Source: Bin5 sp965207495 (GTDB taxonomy: Bacteria > Chloroflexota > Anaerolineae > Caldilineales > Caldilineaceae). Taken from it: a stretch of 64,000 nt of DNA. The stretch lies in assembly GCA_965207495.1 (NCBI GenBank), contig OZ242287.1, positions 1,302,001 through 1,366,000 on the forward strand, in the 5' to 3' direction. Shown here piece after piece: positions 1 through 7,225 of this stretch. Every line of letters begins with the position of its first letter. Positions within the stretch are counted from its first letter, which is position 1. The position numbers and the translations under genes are program-made. The notes under the pieces were generated by a model. The model had not been told where the DNA came from and searched no databases. It saw only the letters and a program-made list of their open reading frames with translations.

Positions 1-2
1 AA

Positions 3-715
3 TCACCCCTGTACGTCGAAGAACTGAACAACGCCCACCTCGAATACGACCCTGACAGAGCCAACGCCCTCATCGACGGCCTCGGCTACACCGAACGCGA
101 CGATGACGGTTATCGCGTCTGGAAGGACGGCAGTGGCGAACGCATCCGCTGGACCATGCTGGGCGGCCCCACAGTCACCGACAACGACAGCTGCTCATAG
201 ATTACATCACTGAAATGGGCTTCGAGATCAACTACCGCGGCGCCGAACGCGCCCTCGCCCAGGAGCTCGACCGCAACAACGACATCGAGGCCAGGACCAC
301 CTTCATGGACCGCAACCTCATCCCCCTCGCCGACCCGGTCATCTGGATCAACCGCGCCAACACCGAGCGCCCCTGGGGCAACGCCTGGCAGATGTGGTCC
401 GTCAACCCCGACAACCCCATCGGCGAGCCGCCGCCCGACGGCCACTGGCAGTGGGACCTCTGGCGCATTTGGGACGAGATCCGCGTCACCGCCGACGGCG
501 ACAAGCAGAACGAGCTGTTCAAAGAGATCCTCCGCATCTGGGGCAGGGAACTGCCCACCGTCGGCTATTTCGGCGAACTGCCCCGTCCGGTCGTCGTCCG
601 CAACGGCTTCAAGGGCATCCACGCCGGCTACCCCTGGGACTGCTGCCGCGGCGTCTATGAGCACATCATCGACAACGCCACCTGGTACTGGGAAGATCCG
701 GAAAACCATATGTAA
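3..715 (+). pseudogene. Family 5 ABC transporter substrate-binding protein, 3' part, frameshifted
   Basis: This is the C-terminal part of a peptide/nickel-type (SBP_bac_5) extracellular binding protein; the 5' part lies outside the window. From base 3 the reading frame matches the neighbouring paralogue (YDPDRANALIDGLGYTERD against its YDPDGANALLDGLGYTDRD) until an in-frame TAG at 198-200. The match then continues in another frame (QLLIDYITEMGFEINYRG), and that frame is open to the stop at 713-715. The join near 186-190 needs one missing base, so this is either a genuine one-base deletion or a sequencing/assembly error. The family identity is secure from the paralogue; whether the gene is really broken is not. 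Confidence 0.8.
635..699 (+). repeat. 65-bp exact copy shared by the two tandem binding-protein genes
   Basis: Bases 635-699 are identical to 2736-2800, in the last codons of the two tandem family 5 binding-protein genes. Both genes end in the protein sequence WYWEDPENHM. The rest of the two genes is clearly more divergent, so this looks like a gene-conversion tract or the trace of a local duplication. Confidence 0.85.
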
Positions 716-731
716 GCCACACAGTGCAATT

Positions 732-762
732 AGGAGTGGGAAGAATCTCTTTTCCCACTCCT
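732..762 (+). promoter_or_regulatory. Intergenic hairpin without U-tract between tandem binding-protein genes
   Basis: Bases 732-742 (AGGAGTGGGAA) pair perfectly with 752-762, giving an 11-bp stem with a 9-nt loop. The next bases (CGATTTAG) are not a T-run, so it is not a classical intrinsic terminator. It lies just behind a binding-protein gene and before the next one. A role in mRNA stabilisation or partial termination is inferred. Confidence 0.6.
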
Positions 763-797
763 CGATTTAGCCTTCTTTCACAGTCAAGGAGACAAGT

Positions 798-2816
798 ATG
801 AGGAGTCTTAAGATTCCAAAGACCGATGTGTCGCGACGTGACTTTATGCGCGTCTCGGCGATGGCGACGGCAGGCACCGTCCTCGTGGCCTGCGGCGCAG
901 GTGGAGAACCAGCAGCCGAAGCGCCGATGGAAGAGGCGCCCGCCGAAGCCGCCCCCGCCGCGTCCGACTCCATGTACAACGAAGCGCCGCGACTGGCCGA
1001 AATGGTCGCCAACGGCGAACTGCCGCCCGTCGATGAGCGTGTGCCCGTCAACCCGCTCGTGCTGGAAGGGCTGGACGGCATCGGCAACTACGGCGGCCTC
1101 TGGCGCGCCGGCTTCCGCGGCCAGGCCGACCACTTCGCCCTGAACCAGGTCATCATCCGCGGCATCCTGTCGATTAACCAGGAACTCACCATCAACCCGA
1201 TGATCGCCGACTCCTGGTCGGTCAGCGACGATGCCACCGAATACGTCTTCAACCTGCGCCAAGGCATGAAGTGGTCCAGCGGCGAACCCTTCACGAGCGC
1301 CGATTTCGTCTTCTGGTTCGAGGATGAGATGAAGAACGAGACGCTCACCCCCGTCTTCCCCGGCTGGCTCACCAGTCCCGTCGAAGGCGAAAATGTGCCC
1401 GTGGAAATGACGGCCCCCGACGACACGACCGTCGTCTTTAAGTTCGCCGGACCGAATGCCCTCTTCCATTTGGAAGGCGGCGTCGTTTTGAGCAGCCCCG
1501 TGCGTTCTGCCGCCTACATGAGTCAGTTCCACCCCGACCACACCGATGACCAGGCTGCACTCGACCAGAAGATCGCCGACGCCGGCCTCGACAACTGGAC
1601 GGAACTCTACACCGACATGCGTAGCGGCCGCCACGAAAATCCTGAAAGCCCGATGCTGTATCCGTGGATCCTGCAGAGCGACTACACCGAAGAAATTGTC
1701 AACTGCACCCGCAACCCCTACTTCTGGGCAGTGGATACCGCTGGCAACCAGCTTCCCTACATCGACGACCTCTCCTTCCGCCTCTTCAACGACGCTGACG
1801 TCCACGCTTTGCGGCTCGTCAACGGCGAGATTGACTGCCAGTCGCGTCACATCCGCAACACCGACCTGACCGTGCTCAAAGAGAACGAAGAAAAGGGAGA
1901 TTACCAGATCCAGTTCTGGCGATGGACCGCTGTCTATGGTGTCCATTTCAACATGACCACCAACGATGACCGCCGCCGCGAACTCTTCCAGGAACGCGAC
2001 TTCCGCATCGCCATCTCCCTCGGCTTCAATCGCGACGAGGTCCGGGAACTGATCTACGACGGCTTTGGAACCAATATGCAGTACGGCCCACCCGTCGAGT
2101 CCCCTGTACACCACGCAAAGCTCAGCAACGCCTACCTCGACTACGACCCCGACGGGGCCAATGCTCTGCTCGACGGGCTTGGTTACACCGACAGGGACGG
2201 CGACGGCTACCGCCTCTGGAAAGATGGCAGTGGCGAACGCATCAGCTGGACCATGTTGGGGGGCGCCGAAATCTCTGACCTCAGTCAGACCTTCATCGAC
2301 TACCTTGGCGACCTGGGATTCGAAGTCAACTATCGCGGCGTGGACCGCTCGCTCAGCATCGAGCTCCACCAGTCTAACGACGTCGAATGTACTACGTCCT
2401 TCATGGACCGTAACCTCGTGCCACTTGCTGATCCCCAAGTCTGGGTCAAGCACCGCAACATCAACGACCGCCCCTGGTGCAACGCCTGGACCGCCTGGAA
2501 GCTCGATCCCACCAATCCCATCGCCCAGGAGCCGCCCGCCGGCCACTGGATCTGGACCATCTGGGACCTGTGGGATCAGATCCGCGCCACCCCCGGCGAG
2601 GAAGCGCAGGCCGACCTCTTCAAGCAGATCCTCGAAATCTGGTCCGAAGAGCTGCCCTCCGTCGGCTTCTTCGGCGAGCTGCCCCGCTTGGTCATGGTAA
2701 AGAACGGCTTTAAAGGCATCCATGCCGGCAACCCGTGGGACTGCTGCCGCGGCGTCTATGAGCACATCATCGACAACGCCACCTGGTACTGGGAAGATCC
2801 CGAAAATCATATGTAA
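798..2816 (+). CDS. Family 5 ABC transporter substrate-binding lipoprotein (peptide/nickel type)
   Basis: The protein has 672 residues and captures a solute (oligopeptide, oligosaccharide or similar) outside the membrane, delivering it to the DppB/DppC-type permeases encoded just downstream. The N-terminus carries a twin-arginine signal (SRRDFMR, Arg13-Arg14) followed by a lipobox ending at Cys32 (TVLVAC), so it should be a Tat-exported lipoprotein. The SBP_bac_5 fold is recognisable from NPMIADSWSVSDDATEYVF near residue 130 and the FRIAISLGFNRDEV block near 400. It is a tandem paralogue of the broken gene at the window start. The ATG follows AAGGAGACAAGT. The substrate cannot be read from sequence; family 5 proteins in such scavengers often bind sugars rather than peptides. 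Confidence 0.9.
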   Translation: MRSLKIPKTDVSRRDFMRVSAMATAGTVLVACGAGGEPAAEAPMEEAPAEAAPAASDSMYNEAPRLAEMVANGELPPVDERVPVNPLVLEGLDGIGNYGGLWRAGFRGQADHFALNQVIIRGILSINQELTINPMIADSWSVSDDATEYVFNLRQGMKWSSGEPFTSADFVFWFEDEMKNETLTPVFPGWLTSPVEGENVPVEMTAPDDTTVVFKFAGPNALFHLEGGVVLSSPVRSAAYMSQFHPDHTDDQAALDQKIADAGLDNWTELYTDMRSGRHENPESPMLYPWILQSDYTEEIVNCTRNPYFWAVDTAGNQLPYIDDLSFRLFNDADVHALRLVNGEIDCQSRHIRNTDLTVLKENEEKGDYQIQFWRWTAVYGVHFNMTTNDDRRRELFQERDFRIAISLGFNRDEVRELIYDGFGTNMQYGPPVESPVHHAKLSNAYLDYDPDGANALLDGLGYTDRDGDGYRLWKDGSGERISWTMLGGAEISDLSQTFIDYLGDLGFEVNYRGVDRSLSIELHQSNDVECTTSFMDRNLVPLADPQVWVKHRNINDRPWCNAWTAWKLDPTNPIAQEPPAGHWIWTIWDLWDQIRATPGEEAQADLFKQILEIWSEELPSVGFFGELPRLVMVKNGFKGIHAGNPWDCCRGVYEHIIDNATWYWEDPENHM

Positions 2817-2838
2817 GTAGAGAAGTGAAGAGCGAAGC

Positions 2839-2867
2839 GTGAGGAGGGAGGTCTTCTCTCTCCTCAC
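2839..2867 (+). promoter_or_regulatory. Intergenic hairpin between binding-protein and permease genes
   Basis: GTGAGGAGGGAG (2839-2850) pairs with CTCTCTCCTCAC (2856-2867): 12 base pairs including one G-U, with a 5-nt loop. The following bases are pyrimidine-rich but lack a clear T-run. It sits between the binding-protein stop and the permease start, where many ABC operons carry stabilising or attenuating structures so that the binding protein is made in excess. That function is inferred. Confidence 0.6.
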
Positions 2868-2896
2868 TCCTCTTTACTCACTCCTTGAGGTTCCTC

Positions 2897-3892
2897 ATGT
2901 TCTCATACATCCTGGGCCGGTTCGCCGTGATGATTCCGACCCTCTTCGTGATCTCGATTGTCACCTTCATCATCATCCAGCTCCCGCCGGGTGACTATCT
3001 GACAACCTACGCCGCACAGCTGCGCGAACAAGGCGACGAGGTCGATGAGGTCCTGATGGCCAGACTGGAGAGGCGCTATGGCCTGGGCCAGCCGCAACAC
3101 ATCCAGTACCTCAAATGGATTTCGGGTATCCTCCTGCGCGGCGACTGGGGTGAGTCGATGTTGTTCCAGAAACCGGTCGAAGACCTGATCTGGAACCGGC
3201 TAGGCCTGACTTTCATACTCTCATTTACTACCCTGCTCTTCGGCTGGCTCGTGTCGATCCCATTAGGGGTCTATTCGGCGACCCATCAATACTCGGTGAT
3301 CGACTATATCGTCACCGCGCTTAACTTCATAGGCAAAGGTTTGCCGGAGTTCATGCTCGCCCTCGTGATCATGTGGCTGGTGACAAGCTATTCGGACATG
3401 AGCGTCGGCGGACTGTTCAGCCCTGAATATATGGACGCGCCCTGGACTTTAGCCCGGCTTTGGGACCTATTGGCCCATGTCTGGATCCCGATCGTGATCC
3501 TGGCGGTGGGCAGTACCGCCAACGGCATTCGGATCACCCGTGCCAATCTGCTCGACGAACTGAACAAACCCTATGTCGAGACCGCACGTGCAAAAGGTGT
3601 CAAAGAGACGAGGCTGATCTGGAAGTACCCGACGCGCGTCGCTTTGAACCCCTTCTTCAGCACGGTGGGATGGTCGCTGGCCGACCTGATTTCGGGCACA
3701 ACCATCGTGGCCATCGTGCTGAGTCTGCAGACGACCGGCCCGATGCTTTTCACCGCGCTGATCAACCAGGATATGTTTTTGGCCGGCAGCTTCATCATGA
3801 TGCTTAGCGTGCTGACAGTGATCGGCACCCTGCTTTCCGACCTGCTGCTGGCATGGGTTGATCCCCGCATCCGCTTGGAAGAGGCAGGATAG
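2897..3892 (+). CDS. ABC transporter permease, DppB/OppB type
   Basis: This inner-membrane permease forms one half of the channel of a peptide/nickel-type importer. The N-terminal helix (FAVMIPTLFVISIVTFIII) is followed by the family's PPGDY motif, an extracytoplasmic stretch ending in GDWGESMLFQKPV, further membrane helices, and the EAA-type loop (VETARAKGVKETRLIWKYPTRVALNP). About 331 residues is normal for DppB. I prefer ATG 2897 because GAGG lies at 2887-2890 with a 6-nt spacer; an in-frame TTG at 2885 would add four residues. It lies between the binding protein and the DppC-type permease. Confidence 0.9.
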   Translation: MFSYILGRFAVMIPTLFVISIVTFIIIQLPPGDYLTTYAAQLREQGDEVDEVLMARLERRYGLGQPQHIQYLKWISGILLRGDWGESMLFQKPVEDLIWNRLGLTFILSFTTLLFGWLVSIPLGVYSATHQYSVIDYIVTALNFIGKGLPEFMLALVIMWLVTSYSDMSVGGLFSPEYMDAPWTLARLWDLLAHVWIPIVILAVGSTANGIRITRANLLDELNKPYVETARAKGVKETRLIWKYPTRVALNPFFSTVGWSLADLISGTTIVAIVLSLQTTGPMLFTALINQDMFLAGSFIMMLSVLTVIGTLLSDLLLAWVDPRIRLEEAG

Positions 3893-3987
3893 CCATTCCC
3901 TTGACTGCCGCTTTGCTGCTGGCGCGCAAGAGTCGAATACAAGAACCCTTCGCAATCTGAGTGCTAAGACATGGACCGGAACAGACC

Positions 3988-5166
3988 ATGACGACTGGGG
4001 AACAACGACCAACTACTTTTGAAGACGAACCGGAAGAAGAGCGTTACCTGGAGACACGGACAGACGAGGCCAATATCGCTGTCGCCTCCTTCTGGCAGTT
4101 GATCTGGTGGCGCTATCGCCGCCATCGCGTCGCCGTCTTCAGCACTTTTGTCGTAATCATCTTCTATCTGATCGCCGCCTTCAGTGAGTTCGTGGCCCCC
4201 TACGACCCGGAGGCCAAATTCGTCAAATATAAGTTGCACCCGCCCACGCCAATTCATATCGTCGATGCCGAGGGCAACTTGCGCATGCCCTTCATCTACC
4301 AGACCGTTCGGGAGCGCGACCCGGAGACCTTCCGCAATAACTACCATGAGGATACAGCCATCATCCATCCCATCCGCTTCCTCCCCAAGGGTGAAGAGTA
4401 TAAGTTATGGGGTGAAGTTGTAGTCACAACGAAGCTATTCGGACTCGACGTGCCCCACGAAGAGCAGGGCTTCTTCCTGCTTGGCACCGACCGGCTTGGC
4501 CGTGATATGTTCTCCCGCGTCTCCTACGGCGCCCGTCTCTCCCTTTCCATCGGCCTCATCGGCGTTGTCATCAGCCTGGTCCTGGGCATTCTCCTCGGTG
4601 GCCTGTCAGGCTACTACGGCGGCACGATCGACAATATCATCCAGCGCATCATCGAGTTTCTGCGTTCTATTCCCTCCATTCCGCTCTGGATGGGCCTCAG
4701 CGCCGCCCTGCCGCCCGGCTGGCCGATTCTCTATGTCTACTTCAGCATTACCGTCATTCTCTCCTTTATCGGTTGGACCGGCATGGCGCGCGTCGTGCGC
4801 GGCAAATTCCTGCAATTGCGCGAGGAAGAATTCGTCATGGCCGCGCGCTTCTCCGGCAGCGGCGAACTGCGCATCATCCTGCGTCATATGCTTCCCTCTT
4901 TCCTCAGCCACATCATCGCCACCATGACCTTGGCGATCCCGACTATGATTCTCAGCGAAACCGCACTCAGCTTTCTCGGTCTCGGCCTGCGGCCGCCCGC
5001 CATCAGCTGGGGCGTCCTCTTGCAGGAGGCGCAGAACATCAGCGCCGTCGCCATCGCTCCCTGGACGATGGTGGCGCCCGCCATCATGGTGGTGATCTCG
5101 GTGACCGCATTCAACTTCATGGGCGACGGCATGCGCGACGCCGCCGACCCCTACGCCACCCTGTAA
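3988..5166 (+). CDS. ABC transporter permease, DppC type with enlarged first external loop
   Basis: This is the second permease subunit of the importer. A cytoplasmic acidic N-terminus of about 40 residues precedes helix 1 (VAVFSTFVVIIFYLIAAF). About 90 extra residues then come before the canonical LGTDRLGRDMFSRVSYGARLSL, including IIHPIRFLP, which recalls the insertion in E. coli YejE. The C-terminal half has the usual helices and the EAA loop (FVMAARFSGSGELRIILRHMLP). ATG 3988 is chosen; a GTG at 3961 would add nine residues. A close paralogue with the same insertion is at 11255-12445 on the other strand. No ATPase gene follows in this operon. Confidence 0.88.
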   Translation: MTTGEQRPTTFEDEPEEERYLETRTDEANIAVASFWQLIWWRYRRHRVAVFSTFVVIIFYLIAAFSEFVAPYDPEAKFVKYKLHPPTPIHIVDAEGNLRMPFIYQTVRERDPETFRNNYHEDTAIIHPIRFLPKGEEYKLWGEVVVTTKLFGLDVPHEEQGFFLLGTDRLGRDMFSRVSYGARLSLSIGLIGVVISLVLGILLGGLSGYYGGTIDNIIQRIIEFLRSIPSIPLWMGLSAALPPGWPILYVYFSITVILSFIGWTGMARVVRGKFLQLREEEFVMAARFSGSGELRIILRHMLPSFLSHIIATMTLAIPTMILSETALSFLGLGLRPPAISWGVLLQEAQNISAVAIAPWTMVAPAIMVVISVTAFNFMGDGMRDAADPYATL

Positions 5167-5210
5167 CTGAAGTTTCTGGCTCTTCGCTTTACCTGGCCGT
5201 CCGCGGCTGT

Positions 5211-5241
5211 TACTGAAAACTAAGAACTGACTACTGAAAAC
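5211..5241 (+). repeat. Short degenerate ACTGAAAAC tract
   Basis: TACTGAAAACTAAGAACTG followed by ACTACTGAAAAC lies between the permease and cupin genes. Closely similar A-rich tracts occur at 20540-20571 and 35947-35980, also at gene boundaries. Function is unknown. Confidence 0.5.
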
Positions 5242-5261
5242 CTGAAGAAGGACCCGCGACC

Positions 5262-5555
5262 ATGATCATCAACGGCAACGCCATTCCCGAAGTCAACCTC
5301 CGCAAAGGCTACGAGATAAGCGATGCCCAGAACCAGATCGACCATTTCGCCGAGCGCATCACCACCCCGGCTAATCCCTTCGAACCGGAAAAGCACGGAG
5401 AGCAACGCTTCTGGTACATCCTGGAGGGTGAAGCCACCGTCACTATCGACGGCCAATGTACGACGGTCGGGCCCACCGACCTGATCCTGCTCGCCCCTTG
5501 GACCGACCACAGCCTGCGCGCCGACAACTGGGTCCGCTGGATCTGCTTCGGATAA
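5262..5555 (+). CDS. Small cupin-domain protein
   Basis: A 97-residue single-domain cupin, predicted cytoplasmic. It shows the first cupin motif (EKHGEQRFWYILEGEATVTIDG) with His and Glu metal-ligand candidates, and the second motif around LILLAPWTDHSLRA with the distal His. It lies between the permease and the MocA-like dehydrogenase, and a second small cupin follows that gene, so the three probably act on the imported compound, for example as a sugar or sugar-acid isomerase or binding protein. The ATG follows AAGGA in GAAGAAGGACCC. The exact activity cannot be told from the sequence. Confidence 0.8.
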   Translation: MIINGNAIPEVNLRKGYEISDAQNQIDHFAERITTPANPFEPEKHGEQRFWYILEGEATVTIDGQCTTVGPTDLILLAPWTDHSLRADNWVRWICFG

Positions 5556-5607
5556 CCTCGGCTACCCAGAAATAACAATTCCCACACCGACAAAGGAAAC
5601 GCATACG

Positions 5608-6810
5608 ATGCCACGCAAATTGAAGTTGGCCCTGATCGGTCTGGGCCGTCGCGGCCGCAGTTCTCACCTGCCAATCTATCCAAGATTGAAGGACGTCTTT
5701 GAATTCGTCGCCGTCTGCGACAAGGAGGAGGAGGTCCTGCGCGAAGTCGCCGAAGAGTACGGCGTCAACGCCTACACCAGCGTGCGCGACCTGGTGGCCG
5801 GCGAAGATCTGGATGTCGTCGACGTCGTCGTGCCCGGCGATGCCCACCACCCCATCTGCTGCTTTCTGGCCGACGCCGGCATCAACATTATCGTCGAAAC
5901 GCCGGTCTCCGTCACCCGCCCCATGACCGACATGATGATCGAGGCCGCCGAGCGCAACAATGTCAAGCTGGAGGTCGCCGAGAACTACCACCGCGTACCC
6001 ATGGCCCGCTTCCAGGCCAAGGTGATCGATTCCGGCATCATCGGCGAGGTGGGACGCATCTACCGCATCTTTCACGAAGGCGGCTATCACGGCATGAGTA
6101 TGCTGCGCCTTCTCGCCGGCAGCCCGCCCAAGTCGATCCTCGGCGTCACCCACGTCACCGACGTCGTGCCCATCATCGACCGCATGAAACGCCATCATTC
6201 CCAGGAAAACTGCTCAACCAGCTTCCTCGAGTTCGAAAACGGCGCCGCCGCCACCATGATCTATTCGAATGTCATTCACGCCCGCTCACTGGGCCGCAAA
6301 AATATCGGGATCGCCCAGATCGACGGCACTCGCGGCGCAATCGTCGAAAACACCGTCTACTTCACCGACCCCGCCGACTACCAAAGCGGCGCCATCGCCG
6401 CCGCATATGAGCCAAAGCGCTCGACCATCGAAGTCGATGGGCGGGAAGTACTGGAGAGCATCAGTCTCGAACTGCCCGACCAGGAGATCGTCTGGGAAAA
6501 CCCTTACGCCCATCTCGGCGTCGGCGAAAACAACGGGCGCGGTGTCGACATGGCGGACCAGCTCATGAGCATCGCCAACGCCGTACTCCACGACATCGAG
6601 CCGACCTACGGCGTTCAAGAGGCACGCTTGGATCAGGAAATGTCGCTGGCCGCCTCCGAATCTGCGCTCATGGACAAACAGCCGCTGGCATTCCCGCTGC
6701 GCACGCCCTCAGAAGCCGAGGAGCGGATCCAGGAGCGCTTCAAAGAAACCTACGGCTACGACTACACCGACATCGAACCCCTGCTCGATGTCTTCTACCC
6801 CCGCCGTTAG
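5608..6810 (+). CDS. Gfo/Idh/MocA-family oxidoreductase with altered EKP motif
   Basis: A 400-residue NAD(P)-dependent sugar dehydrogenase-like protein. The Rossmann start is LALIGLGRRGRSSHLPIY; the C-terminal alpha/beta substrate domain includes ENYHRVPMARFQAKVIDSGIIGEVGRIYR and the HEGGYHG region. The family's EKP motif, whose lysine is normally part of the active site, reads VETP here, near residue 95. The other MocA protein in this window (28694-29863) keeps EKP. The protein may therefore have a different chemistry or serve a non-catalytic role. It is flanked by two cupins in the importer operon. Confidence 0.88.
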   Translation: MPRKLKLALIGLGRRGRSSHLPIYPRLKDVFEFVAVCDKEEEVLREVAEEYGVNAYTSVRDLVAGEDLDVVDVVVPGDAHHPICCFLADAGINIIVETPVSVTRPMTDMMIEAAERNNVKLEVAENYHRVPMARFQAKVIDSGIIGEVGRIYRIFHEGGYHGMSMLRLLAGSPPKSILGVTHVTDVVPIIDRMKRHHSQENCSTSFLEFENGAAATMIYSNVIHARSLGRKNIGIAQIDGTRGAIVENTVYFTDPADYQSGAIAAAYEPKRSTIEVDGREVLESISLELPDQEIVWENPYAHLGVGENNGRGVDMADQLMSIANAVLHDIEPTYGVQEARLDQEMSLAASESALMDKQPLAFPLRTPSEAEERIQERFKETYGYDYTDIEPLLDVFYPRR

Positions 6811-6863
6811 GCTCCATCGAGCAGTCGCTGTAAGCAACCGACTTCGCAGAAAGGAAGCAAGCT

Positions 6864-7181
6864 ATGCAGTTCTTGGATATGGAAAAAAAGGGGATATCCC
6901 GCTACCTTCTCGACGCCGACGTAGAAGGCGAACCCTTGCGAGTCCACATATCGGAAGTCGAAGCCGGCCAGCGTTCCCATCCCCCTCACAAGCACGGGGG
7001 CTTCGAGGCCTTCTATATGATTGAAGGGGAGGGCACGCTGGAGATCGACGGCGAAAGCCATCCACTGCGCGCCAATGAAGCGATCGTTTTCGACCCGCAA
7101 AAGCTGCATGGCCTGATCAACACCAGCCAGGCGCCCATGCGCTACATGGTCATCATCCGCCCCGAAGAAGACGACGCTTGA
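6864..7181 (+). CDS. Small cupin-domain protein
   Basis: A 105-residue single-domain cupin. It contains HPPHKHGGFEAFYMIEGEGTLEID (motif 1, with two His and a Glu as metal ligands) and ANEAIVFDPQKLHGLIN (motif 2, with the distal His). It is the last gene of the forward cluster, 53 bases after the dehydrogenase, with AAAGGA upstream of the ATG. It is likely cytoplasmic and metal-binding. It is not closely similar to the upstream cupin, so it is not a simple duplicate. A sugar-processing role is inferred from context only. Confidence 0.8.
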   Translation: MQFLDMEKKGISRYLLDADVEGEPLRVHISEVEAGQRSHPPHKHGGFEAFYMIEGEGTLEIDGESHPLRANEAIVFDPQKLHGLINTSQAPMRYMVIIRPEEDDA

Positions 7182-7225
7182 TTAGCGCTCAATAGGCGAG
7201 GCGATTGCTCGCCGGCTCAACGATC

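Noticed and set aside
666..2867. 733-codon open frame on the minus strand over the second binding-protein gene
   Set aside because: It is antisense to a well-supported gene in GC-rich DNA, where stop codons are rare on the opposite strand. The product is low-complexity Val/Ala/Gly-rich without domains.
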